Part shown: positions 36,216 through 45,173 of the stretch, one piece after another | How the letters are laid out: each line of letters starts with the position of its first letter | Position numbering within the stretch: the stretch's first letter is position 1 | Origin: Bacillus sp. HF117_J1_D | GTDB taxonomy: Bacteria; Bacillota; Bacilli; Bacillales; Bacillaceae_C | Reading direction: 5' to 3' | NCBI GenBank assembly: GCA_009928435.1 | Contig: JAABNQ010000003.1 | Location: forward strand, 1 to 64,000 | Length of the DNA stretch: 64,000 nt | Made by a program: the position numbers and the translations under genes | The notes under the pieces: generated by a model | The model's database searches: none | What the model was told of the DNA's origin: nothing | The model's input: the letters and a program-made list of their open reading frames with translations, nothing else

Positions 36216-37305
36216 ATGAACACCACAAAAGGAAGCGGCAAATATAATCGTTCTTTTTATTATGACATTAATTGTTGCTACTTTCGCTGCTGGATGTGGC
36301 AAAAGCAATTCATCTGGTGAAGAAGCTGGTTCAAAAGACAGTGATGGTGGAGAGCTTAATTTATTCATTTGGTCTGAATACATGCCTGATCGGGTGATTA
36401 AACAGTTTGAAAAGGAGACCGGAATCAAAGTTAACTATAACGTTTACTCATCCAATGAAGAAATGTTGGCCAAAATCAGTGCTGGTGCAGCTGGATACGA
36501 TATTTCCGTTGCGAGCGATTATATGGTTGAGATTATGAGGAAGCAAAATTTGCTTGAACCAATTAATAAAGACAATATTCCCAACATGAGTAATCTGGAT
36601 GAACAGTTTTTAAATCCAACTTTTGATCCGGGGAATGAACATTCTGTTCCTTATATGTGGGGAAATGTTGTTATGGCCATAAACAAAGACGTTGTGAAAA
36701 AAGATATCAACAGCTATGAAGATCTGTGGGACCCTGAGTTCAAGAACTCACTTGTTGTTTTGGATGATCAAAGGATTTTGATCGGTATTGGAAATAAGCT
36801 TCAGGGAGAATCAATGAACTCGACAGACTCGAAAGTAATCCAAAAATCCAAAGACCTTCTGGTTGATCTTTTGCCAAATATTAAAGCTTATGACAGCGAT
36901 AGCCCAAAAACAATGCTTGTAAACGGCGAAGCGAAAGCGGGTATTGTATGGGGTGCCGAAGCTTATCTTGCTTCAGTTGAAAATCCAGCCGTTAAAACTG
37001 TCCTTCCTGAAGAAGGAACCAATATTTGGATGGACAATTTTGTAGTTCCAAAAGGAGCACTAAACCAAAGGAATGCTGAAGCGTTCATCGATTTTATTTT
37101 ACAGCCTGAAGTGAGCGCCGAGATATCCAAAGACTTTCCTTATGCGAACCCGAACCTTTCAGCTCATGAATTTATTGACGAAGACATTTTGAACGATCCT
37201 GCGGTCTATTCGCCCAAAGAGTTTCTGGATAAAAGTGAATTTTTCACAGACATTGAGGATGCTATTCTGGAATACGACCGTGTCTGGTCGGAGATAAAAC
37301 AATAA
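36216..37305 (+). pseudogene. PotD-like binding protein 1, frameshift in the signal peptide
   Basis: The mature part is intact and matches polyamine-binding proteins (ELNLFIWSEYMPDRVIKQFE, with lipobox FAAGC). The only start with a ribosome site (AAAGGGGG, ATG 36216) is in the wrong frame. Removing one A from the run at 36227-36230 yields MNTTKEAANIIVLFIMTLIV running into the lipobox, a perfect lipoprotein leader. The in-frame ATG at 36262 has no ribosome site and no basic n-region. So this is a one-base frameshift: a real lesion, a phase-variable A-run or a sequencing error. The rest is full length. Confidence 0.75.
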
Positions 37306-37404
37306 GAAAGGTGGAGGGCGACGTTTAGCGGCGCAGAGACGACATGTCAGCACTAGTCACAAACATAGAAGTATCTTTAAACCAATCTGACAAGGAGGAA
37401 TTTT

Positions 37405-38481
37405 ATGAATCGAGGCAGGCATATTTTTGCAGGGATGATCATCGTTCTGCTAGTAAGCGTCTTTTTATCAGGCTGCGGATCAAGCAATACTTCTGGAGGA
37501 AAAGAATCGAAAGAGTTGAATGTCTTTAACTGGACAGAGTATATCCCTGAAGTCACCATTAAAAAATTCGAGGAAGAATATGATGTGAAAGTAAATTACA
37601 GCATGTTCTCATCTAATGAAGAAATGCTGGCAAAGGTAGCTGCAGGCGGAGGCACATATGATCTTACAATGGCAAGTGATTATATTATCCCTTCAATGGT
37701 AGAACGGGATATGATTGAACCTGTCAATTTAGAAAGCATATCCAATTTCAAGAATTTGATAGATGACTATGTGGATCAAGAATTTGATCCAGGGAATAAG
37801 TACTCCATACCGTTCATGGGAAATACATTGTCCCTTGGTGTTAATCCCGATTCAATCGGAGTTAATGTATCTAACATTAAAAGCTATACTGATCTATGGA
37901 ATCCAAAGCTGAAAAATAAATTGGTTGTCCTTGATGACCAACGCATGATTATTGGAATGATACTGAAATCTCTCGGATATAGCGCAAATGATACTGATCC
38001 GAAACATCTTGAAGAGGCTAAGAAGAAGATGGTTGACCTCCTTCCAAATATCAAAGCCTTTGACAGTGACAGTCCCAAGCAAATGATGGTGAATGGGGAA
38101 GCTTCTGGAGGATTGGTATGGGGTCCTGAAATCGCCTTAGCTCAAAGAGAAGGAGCAAACTTTGAGACCATTATTCCTGAAGAAGGTCTTCTTATTACAA
38201 TGGACAACTGGGTCATACCAAAGGGTGCCAAAAATAAAGAGCTTGCTGAGAAGTTCATCAACTTTATTTTAGAGCCTGAAATCAGTGCGGAAATCGCACA
38301 GCATCAGCCTTATATCAATCCCAATAAGGAGGCTCGTAAGCTGATTGACGAAGAAATCCTCAATAATATTGCCATATATCCGCCTGAAGAAGAAATTGAA
38401 CGCCTCGAATATATTAAGGATATTGGAGAAGCGATTCAATTATATGATCGTGTTTGGTCAGAAGCAAAAGGTTCACAATAA
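37405..38481 (+). CDS. PotD-like polyamine-binding lipoprotein 2
   Basis: A 358-residue extracellular solute-binding lipoprotein (lipobox LSGCG, followed by NVFNWTEYIPEVTIKKFEEE). The ATG at 37405 has AAGGAGG upstream. It is second of three tandem potD-like genes and the most divergent: the YMWG motif of its neighbours is FMGN here, and VWGAEA is VWGPEI. That suggests a changed ligand preference. Expression should follow the pot operon. Confidence 0.85.
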   Translation: MNRGRHIFAGMIIVLLVSVFLSGCGSSNTSGGKESKELNVFNWTEYIPEVTIKKFEEEYDVKVNYSMFSSNEEMLAKVAAGGGTYDLTMASDYIIPSMVERDMIEPVNLESISNFKNLIDDYVDQEFDPGNKYSIPFMGNTLSLGVNPDSIGVNVSNIKSYTDLWNPKLKNKLVVLDDQRMIIGMILKSLGYSANDTDPKHLEEAKKKMVDLLPNIKAFDSDSPKQMMVNGEASGGLVWGPEIALAQREGANFETIIPEEGLLITMDNWVIPKGAKNKELAEKFINFILEPEISAEIAQHQPYINPNKEARKLIDEEILNNIAIYPPEEEIERLEYIKDIGEAIQLYDRVWSEAKGSQ

Positions 38482-38572
38482 TTAGACTCACAGAGGAGGT
38501 TTCCTCCTCTATATTCTTAAAATCGAATAAATGGTTTACTCCGCTCATCTAACATTTGAAAGGAGTCGGCAA

Positions 38573-39676
38573 ATGATAAACACACGATATCAACGTTTTG
38601 CATGGCCTGCTGTTTTTTTATTACTGATCAGTGCGGTTTTAGCGGGTTGCGGTGGAAAAAGCCCTCCTGAATCACAGAAAGCATCTCGTGATACTGACAA
38701 TGAAGAGAATCAAATCACAGGAGAGTTGAATCTATTCAACTGGTCTGAGTACATGCCAGACAGCGTGATTAAGAAATTTGAAGAGGAATATGGCGTCAAA
38801 GTGAACTACAGTGTATATTCGTCCAATGATGAGATGTTGGCTAAAATAAATGCTGGTGCCTCCGGTTATGATATAGCTGTTGGGACAGATTATATGGTGG
38901 AAATTATGCGGAAAGAGGGACTGCTTGAGCCAATTACTCTCGATAACATTACCAATCTCAATAACATAGATGAGCAATTTTTGGATAAGTCTTTCGATCC
39001 CGGTAACAAGTATTCCGTACCTTATATGTGGGGTGGCGCATTTATCACTTATAATAAAGATACGGTAGATAATGAGGTTACAAGTTATAAAGATTTATGG
39101 AAACCGGAATTCAAAAATTCCCTGGTCGTATTGGATGACCAACGCATCATGCTTGGCATCGCCAATAAAATGCAGGGTGAATCCATGAGCTCGACTGACC
39201 CAAAGGTCATTGAGAAATCGAAAGAACTTCTTATCGATTTACTACCCAATATCAAAGCTTTTGATAGTGATACACAAAAAACAATGCTTCTGAATGGTGA
39301 AGCCAAAGCAGGTATCGTATGGGGCGCTGAAGCTTATCTTGCCTACAGCGAAAATCCTGCTATCGAGACCGTACTGCCTGAAGAAGGCATGTATCTAGGA
39401 ATCGATTGCTTCATCATACCAAAGAGTGCTCCCAATCAACGTGCGGCAGAGGCCTTTATTGACTTCGTACTACGACCAGAAATTAGCGCTGAAATAACAG
39501 AGGACTTTCCGTACTCCAATCCTAACAAGGCAGCGCACGAACTGATCGGAGAAGAGATCATGAACCATCCGGCAGTCAATCCACCTGAAATAGAATTGGA
39601 AAAAGGAGAATTCTTGGAGGATCTGGGCGAAGCTATTCTTGACTATGACCGCGCCTGGTCCGAGGTGAAACAGTAA
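38573..39676 (+). CDS. PotD-like polyamine-binding lipoprotein 3
   Basis: A 367-residue solute-binding lipoprotein (lipobox VLAGCG). The mature sequence is close to binding protein 1 (YMPDSVIKKFEEEYGVKVNYS, YMWGGA, GIVWGAEAYLA). The ATG at 38573 has AAAGGAG about 7 nt upstream; the frame extends to 38531 without one. A short hairpin (38492-38510) precedes it, and the terminator at 39690-39726 closes the operon. Confidence 0.85.
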   Translation: MINTRYQRFAWPAVFLLLISAVLAGCGGKSPPESQKASRDTDNEENQITGELNLFNWSEYMPDSVIKKFEEEYGVKVNYSVYSSNDEMLAKINAGASGYDIAVGTDYMVEIMRKEGLLEPITLDNITNLNNIDEQFLDKSFDPGNKYSVPYMWGGAFITYNKDTVDNEVTSYKDLWKPEFKNSLVVLDDQRIMLGIANKMQGESMSSTDPKVIEKSKELLIDLLPNIKAFDSDTQKTMLLNGEAKAGIVWGAEAYLAYSENPAIETVLPEEGMYLGIDCFIIPKSAPNQRAAEAFIDFVLRPEISAEITEDFPYSNPNKAAHELIGEEIMNHPAVNPPEIELEKGEFLEDLGEAILDYDRAWSEVKQ

Positions 39677-39689
39677 GCATGCTGAAAAT

Positions 39690-39726
39690 CCTAAAGGAAG
39701 AAAACACTTCCTTTAGGATCTTTTTG
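39690..39726 (+). terminator. terminator of the pot operon
   Basis: ATCCTAAAGGAAG and CTTCCTTTAGGAT form a 13-bp stem followed by CTTTTTG. It lies just after the third potD-like gene. Confidence 0.75.
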
Positions 39727-39953
39727 AGTCCCATTATATATTGGATGAAAAACTCTGGATAAACTCACCAATCAAACGATTGATTAGTTGTCAGATCAAA
39801 TTTCGAAGTGATGATTCTTTATTGTTTGATCTATCCTGTTGCTTTGCCGTCTCCCTAGCCGTGACATTAATAGAACACATATTGGTTTGATAAACAGCCA
39901 GATTCAGATTTGATACCTGTTTTTCTTCCAAAGAAACACTACTGGCTTTAAAT

Positions 39954-40114
39954 CAAATGCACTTTGGCGTATTTGCACCCAAATTTTATTGAGCTCCGCT
40001 CGATACATTGCCTCTAAAATCTATGGTATCCGCCAGAGGCCCCTCACTGGGATACCGATATACCTTCATCTCACCCTTACAACAATCGGAGACTTCAACT
40101 GAATGAAGTTAAAT
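39954..40114 (+). repeat. intergenic element copy 3 (full length)
   Basis: A full-length copy: left hairpin (TTGGCGTATTTGCACC), GAGCTCCGCTC hairpin, CCTCT…CCGCCAGAGG hairpin, and the right block ending GAATGAAGTTAAAT. It lies between the pot terminator and the stop of the GNAT gene, 88 nt from that stop. The remaining bases of 39727-40202 show nothing else. Confidence 0.75.
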
Positions 40115-40202
40115 CGGTTGATGAATTGTGATTGACTCCTTCTTTAAGGGTCAGCAGTATTCATGTTCCCACTGCTTAGGGACACATTTGTTGGAATCAC
40201 TG

Positions 40203-40907
40203 CTACACCTCACGATTCAAAAATGGATTTTTCCACTCCATCAATGCTGCGTAATTGCAGGATTCTTCATCTTCAATATAATTTGGCAAAACCTGGACGG
40301 GGGTACGACCGCAGTGCAGCAAAAAGGTCACTACAGGGTCCCAGATATCCCCTTCCATAATATGTTTCAAATATTCCTGAGCGCTTATATCATTCTCATA
40401 CTTATGATAAAAAGGCATCCTTGCTCCACCCAGAAGGCGTTCCAGCCTCTCATTTACAACCACCTCATACATGGACTGCATCAACCACTTGCCTAAGCCC
40501 AGCTTGCGATATGTAGGCTTAACACAAATATCAACAATATAAATGGCATTTCCCGCAGGATTATGGTTACGGATATACCCGTCATCTGTGATCTCCGACC
40601 ACGTGTGCTCCGGTTCGCTAGGGTCAAAGTCTATCATTAACCCGGTGATCGAACCTGCTATTTCCCCTTCAATCTCCACACATAAAGCACCTCGCGGGAA
40701 CCTCTCGACATGCTCTTTCAGCTGTTCTTCGTTCCACCAGAGATCAGGCGGAAAAGGCGGAGGGAAGCTTTCCTTTTGTACATCGATCAGTGCCTGAAAA
40801 TCATCCTTTGCGTAGTTTCTGACAACAGCCTGAACAGGCTGGTCCCCATCGAAGACATACCATTTTTTATACAAACGAAACGCCCCCTTAAGAAACTTTT
40901 TCATCAA
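40203..40907 (-). CDS. GNAT family N-acetyltransferase (copy 2)
   Basis: A 234-residue acetyltransferase with acetyl-CoA loop ICVKPTYRKLGLGKWLM and the subfamily features LLGGARMPFYHKYENDISAQEY and ALMEWKNPF. An N-terminal extension of about 20 residues distinguishes it from copy 1. It overlaps the end of the APC permease gene by 20 bp, so the two are translationally coupled, repeating the permease-GNAT pairing at 26698-28961. Confidence 0.82.
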   Translation of the reverse strand: MMKKFLKGAFRLYKKWYVFDGDQPVQAVVRNYAKDDFQALIDVQKESFPPPFPPDLWWNEEQLKEHVERFPRGALCVEIEGEIAGSITGLMIDFDPSEPEHTWSEITDDGYIRNHNPAGNAIYIVDICVKPTYRKLGLGKWLMQSMYEVVVNERLERLLGGARMPFYHKYENDISAQEYLKHIMEGDIWDPVVTFLLHCGRTPVQVLPNYIEDEESCNYAALMEWKNPFLNREV

Positions 40908-42231
40908 AGCTTAACTCAGGCGGTTTTTCCCTGAACATTTTTGTTAAATAGGCGAGATACACAGCTCCTATAACAAACCAACTGACTCCGAGCATAAATG
41001 CCTCCTTGCTTAAGCTGGTCCACAACCAGAGACATAGCACGATTCCAATCAAAGGAATGACCAAATAGAGAATGGAATCTTTTGTGGACCGCCGTTTGTT
41101 TTTAAAGAAGTAATGAGCGATGACAGATATGTGAACAATCGTGAAAGCTGCAAGGGCCCCAAAACTGATAAAAGAGGCAACTGTATCTAATGAAAATACC
41201 AATGATGACAACGCTAATAGACTCACAATCACTGTACTGTACACTGGTGTTCTGTATCTGGGGGAAATATATCCAAATATCCTTTTGGGAAGGATTGTAT
41301 CGCGCCCCATAGCGAACAGAAGCCTAGATACGCTGGCATGGGAGCTTGTCGCTGATGCGAAACAGCCCAATATATACCCGGCAAGGAACATGGCTTTAAA
41401 TAGATTTCCTCCGATAAAAACAGCAATCTGAAGAGGAGCAGAGTCCGGATCTTCAAATGACATATAATCCGGATAGACCATTTGCCCGATATAAGAAACA
41501 ATGATGAATAGAATACCGCCGATAATAGTTACTAGAAAAATAGCTTTGGGAATATTTCTTTTTGCATTAACTGTTTCTTCCGATAATGTTGTAACCGCAT
41601 CAAATCCTAAAAAGGACAGACATAAAATGGCAGCCCCTGCAAAAACTAAGGAAGGCGATCCTTCAGGATTGAAAAAAGGCAAGGTCGAAAATAAAGTCCC
41701 GGTTCCGCCCCCGCTTAAAATCGTTTTAACAGAAAGAACCAAGAAAAACGCAATCACAATGATTTGAAAAGCGATTAAAAAGAAATTGACATTCGTGACA
41801 ACTTTTATTCCCCTTATATTAATAAATGTTACGATCAAAATGGCCAAAATTACCCAAACCCAATTTGGCACCGAGGGAAACTCGGCATTTAAATAAATTC
41901 CGATAACCAGATAATTGATCATAGGAAGGAATAAGTAGTCCAATAACAATATCCAGCCTGTAAAAAAGCCAACATGAGAATTAAGCGACTTTTGCGCATA
42001 AGTATAGGCAGATCCAGTATACGGAAATGCTTTTACCATTCTCCCATAGCTGTATGCGGTGAACAGCATTGTCAATAAAGTGGCAATATATGCCGCCGGC
42101 AACATTCCCAATGTAAGCTGCGATACGATGCCATATGTTGTAAAAACGGTCATCGGTACCATATACGCCAACCCAAAAAGTACTACAGGAAACAGGGTGA
42201 GCACCTGTTTAAATTCAGTTTCTGCTTTCAT
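40888..42231 (-). CDS. APC-family amino acid/amine permease (copy 2)
   Basis: A 447-residue 12-helix transporter closely related to the permease at 26698-28053 (shared AYMVPMTVFTTYGIVS entry and SVSRLLFAMGRD loop). The ATG at 42231 has GAGGGGG about 7 nt upstream. A frame to 42279 would overlap the amidohydrolase gene and lacks a site. It follows the amidohydrolase gene by 16 nt. Confidence 0.85.
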   Translation of the reverse strand: MKAETEFKQVLTLFPVVLFGLAYMVPMTVFTTYGIVSQLTLGMLPAAYIATLLTMLFTAYSYGRMVKAFPYTGSAYTYAQKSLNSHVGFFTGWILLLDYLFLPMINYLVIGIYLNAEFPSVPNWVWVILAILIVTFINIRGIKVVTNVNFFLIAFQIIVIAFFLVLSVKTILSGGGTGTLFSTLPFFNPEGSPSLVFAGAAILCLSFLGFDAVTTLSEETVNAKRNIPKAIFLVTIIGGILFIIVSYIGQMVYPDYMSFEDPDSAPLQIAVFIGGNLFKAMFLAGYILGCFASATSSHASVSRLLFAMGRDTILPKRIFGYISPRYRTPVYSTVIVSLLALSSLVFSLDTVASFISFGALAAFTIVHISVIAHYFFKNKRRSTKDSILYLVIPLIGIVLCLWLWTSLSKEAFMLGVSWFVIGAVYLAYLTKMFREKPPELSFDEKVS

Positions 42232-42247
42232 CAATTGTCCCCCTCTT

Positions 42248-43864
42248 TTACTCTCTATCTTGATAAACGACTTTTCCATCCATAACCGTGAGCTTTACCT
42301 TTGCTTCTAGTAGTTGCTCGGGCTCTATGGCGAACAAGTCTCTGTCCATCACAATTACATCCGCCAGTTTTCCTTTTTCCAATGTTCCCAGATTACTCTC
42401 CATAAAATTCCCAAATGCGGAGCCAGCAGTATAATGCTTCAAAGCTTCTGCCAAAGGGATTTTTTCCTTTGAATTCCAACCTTCTTCTGGCGCTCCATCG
42501 TTGAACCTGCGTGTAACCGCACGGTAAATCTCTTGCATCGGATTCAATTCGACGACAGGAAAGTCACTCCCAAACGCCATGGACGCCCCTGATTCTCCCA
42601 AAGTCTTAATCGGCCACATATATTGATCCCTTTCTTTCCCCATACGGGATAAATATACATTGTCCTCATATTTTTCGGTAATCGCCATATGCTCCGGCTG
42701 CATGGAAGCAACCACGCCAAGTTTTGCAAAACGATGGATATCATCTGGATGAATCACTTCAATATGCTCAATTGTATGCCGTGAATCCCGCTGACCGTTT
42801 TGCTCTTCGGCTTTTTCATATAGATTCAGCCCAAGTCGTACCGCACCGTCTCCACATGCATGCAAGCGAACACGAAAGCCTTCACGGCCAGCCTCCGCCA
42901 CCCATTGCTCCAAAAGCTCAGGTGGCAGGAATGTTTCCCCTTTTTCTGACGGATTGTCGGAATATGGTTCGACCATCAACGCTGTGTATGTCGTCGCAAC
43001 ACCGTCCAGAAATTGTTTTAACCCTGAGAACTTTAATACATCTGACTGATATTCCTCACGCAGTTTTCTTGCCTGAGCCAAATCCCCATTTAGCGGGCTG
43101 AGGAAAAAGGTTCTAACCGTCAACTTATTTTCCTTTTCAAATTTCCGGTAAAGGGCGAGATCCCCTACTTCAAAACCTGGAAGAGGCAACATATCACTGA
43201 CTGATGTAATACCCAGTCGATTGGCTTTGGTTAAGAAACGCTCCAGCAATTCGATTGCCTTCTTTTCCGGAATATTAAACGCCAGTTCAGCCGCAAGCCG
43301 CATGGCTGTCTCCAATAAAATCCCCGTCGGCTTTCCGTCTTCATCTTTCATAATCATCCCGAATGGCGGGTTTTCCGTATTCTCATTAATCCCTGCCAGC
43401 TCCAGCGCTTTGCTGTTCAGCCAGGCCCCATGACATTCAGCATTTAATAGAAATACAGGGCGATCAGAAATTACTTCATCCAGAACAGTACGGTCAGGCA
43501 TCTCCTTTTTATCCCAGAAAATATGGTACCAACTAAAACCAAGAATCCATTCATCATCCGGACGGCTGTCAGCAAAATCTTTCACCTTTTGAGCCGTTTC
43601 TTCTGCTGAACGGGCATCAGCAAGATTGACATAATCCTCAAATAGGCATCCTAATGTTAAATGGATGTGGAAATCATGAAAACCAGGCATAATCGTTTGA
43701 TTATCAAATCCGTAAATCTGTGTATGCTTGTCTATATAATGTTCCAGCCCTCCTTGCTTACAAGCATCAATAATCTTCCCATCCTTGATAGCTATTCCCC
43801 CCTCCAACATCTCCTTACCTGTAAAAATACGATTTCCCTGAATGATCATATCTGCTTTGACCAA
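42248..43864 (-). CDS. YtcJ-like amidohydrolase
   Basis: A 538-residue metal-dependent amidohydrolase of the YtcJ/amidohydrolase-3 type. Metal-binding HDFHIHLTLG, the HIEVIHPDD and VVASMQPEHM motifs and FGSDFPV are present. The family hydrolyses N-acyl or amide bonds of diverse small molecules. The TTG start at 43864 has a GGGGG site. It heads a small operon with the APC permease and GNAT copy 2. A relic of a similar gene survives at 55173-55271. Confidence 0.85.
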   Translation of the reverse strand: MVKADMIIQGNRIFTGKEMLEGGIAIKDGKIIDACKQGGLEHYIDKHTQIYGFDNQTIMPGFHDFHIHLTLGCLFEDYVNLADARSAEETAQKVKDFADSRPDDEWILGFSWYHIFWDKKEMPDRTVLDEVISDRPVFLLNAECHGAWLNSKALELAGINENTENPPFGMIMKDEDGKPTGILLETAMRLAAELAFNIPEKKAIELLERFLTKANRLGITSVSDMLPLPGFEVGDLALYRKFEKENKLTVRTFFLSPLNGDLAQARKLREEYQSDVLKFSGLKQFLDGVATTYTALMVEPYSDNPSEKGETFLPPELLEQWVAEAGREGFRVRLHACGDGAVRLGLNLYEKAEEQNGQRDSRHTIEHIEVIHPDDIHRFAKLGVVASMQPEHMAITEKYEDNVYLSRMGKERDQYMWPIKTLGESGASMAFGSDFPVVELNPMQEIYRAVTRRFNDGAPEEGWNSKEKIPLAEALKHYTAGSAFGNFMESNLGTLEKGKLADVIVMDRDLFAIEPEQLLEAKVKLTVMDGKVVYQDRE

Positions 43865-43926
43865 TCGCCTTTCCCCCTTGAACCACTATTTTTCTCTTTA
43901 CTCCCCTGGTCTACTCAATTCCAGTA

Positions 43927-43962
43927 ATCAATCTCCTTATCCTATTTCGATAGGGAGATTGA
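43927..43962 (-). terminator. terminator of the NhaC-to-PotD operon
   Basis: ATCAATCTCC and GGAGATTGAT form the stem, with TATCCTA/ATAGGG inside. It lies between the potD-like gene (stop 43968) and the amidohydrolase gene. Confidence 0.6.
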
Positions 43963-43967
43963 TCACT

Positions 43968-45035
43968 CTACTGTTTTATCTCAGACCAGACACGGTCATA
44001 TGTCTGCAGAGATTCACCGACATCAATCGCATGTGCTGCTTTTGGATGATCAATTCCTTCACCGACAGTCATTTCAATTTCTTGCCTAATTTCATCAGGA
44101 AGTAATGTCATTGCTTCCTCATTCGGATTTACATAAGGATGGTCAAGAGTGATATCTTTGCTGACTTTTGGATCAAAAATAAAATTAATGAACTTTTCTG
44201 CATTTTCTTTATTCTTTGCTCCCTTTGGAATGACAAAGTTGTCCTGCCACAGACTCAGGAAATCTTCAGGAATAATAACCTTGATGTTCGGATTTTCCCT
44301 CATAGCAAGGGCTGCCTCGGCACCATAAACAACTCCGGCCTTTACTTCGTTACTAATCAATAGATTCTTCGCATTATCACTGTCGTAAACTTTTATATTC
44401 GGTTTTAGCTTTTTTAATTCCTCACCTGCTGCTACAATTTCTTTTTCATTCGTACTGTTTGAGTTATACCCAAGCATGCTCAGCATAGCCCCAAGCATGG
44501 TACGCGGGTCATCCAAAATAACTAGGCTATCCTTAAAGTATGGATTAAACAGGTCTTTATAAGATTTCACTTCGATGTCCTCATCAACTAGCTCTTCATT
44601 AACAACAATAACTTCCGTTCCCCACATATATGGCAGTGAATAGTCATCATTCGGATCAAAATCCCAACCAAGATAATCTTTACCAATATATTTCAAGTTG
44701 GGGATACTCTCTTTATTGATTTTTTCCAATTTATCTTGATTGATCAGAACTTCAATAAAATAAGTGGACGGCACCGCAAGGTCAAATTCTCCACCGCTGA
44801 CGTTCAGTTTCGCGATCATTTCTTCATTCGAAGAGATCTCGCTATAGTTTACTTTAATTCCAGTTTCCTCCTCAAACTGCTCAATTAAATGCTCAGGCAA
44901 ATATTCAGACCAGTTCATGATATTGACGACTTCCTTTTTCGATCCACCTGTACTGCTGCCGCATCCTGTCAAAATGATACCAATCATAATGATAGCGGTT
45001 ACAAATATAGCAAAATTTTTCAAGTGTTTCCCCAT
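43968..45035 (-). CDS. PotD-like polyamine-binding lipoprotein 4
   Basis: A 355-residue solute-binding lipoprotein (lipobox ILTGC, then NIMNWSEYLPEHLIEQFEEE). The ATG at 45035 is preferred because GGGGG is 10 nt upstream; an ATG at 45044 is too close. It is nearly parallel to binding protein 5 (49346-50392): both share SEISSNEE/STISSNEE, YMWGTEV/YMWGTEI and VVYGAEAALAMRENP. It ends the long NhaC operon. Confidence 0.85.
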   Translation of the reverse strand: MGKHLKNFAIFVTAIIMIGIILTGCGSSTGGSKKEVVNIMNWSEYLPEHLIEQFEEETGIKVNYSEISSNEEMIAKLNVSGGEFDLAVPSTYFIEVLINQDKLEKINKESIPNLKYIGKDYLGWDFDPNDDYSLPYMWGTEVIVVNEELVDEDIEVKSYKDLFNPYFKDSLVILDDPRTMLGAMLSMLGYNSNSTNEKEIVAAGEELKKLKPNIKVYDSDNAKNLLISNEVKAGVVYGAEAALAMRENPNIKVIIPEDFLSLWQDNFVIPKGAKNKENAEKFINFIFDPKVSKDITLDHPYVNPNEEAMTLLPDEIRQEIEMTVGEGIDHPKAAHAIDVGESLQTYDRVWSEIKQ

Positions 45036-45173
45036 TACTGACATTCCCCCTGATTTTTTATATTTGAATCAAAAGACCGAGCAATAGCCCGGCCTAAAGA
45101 AAAAGCAACGGCGATCATGGTATACAAGCTATTTTCATACGTTGCTGTTCCAATTTGATGAGCCTTTCTTGCG

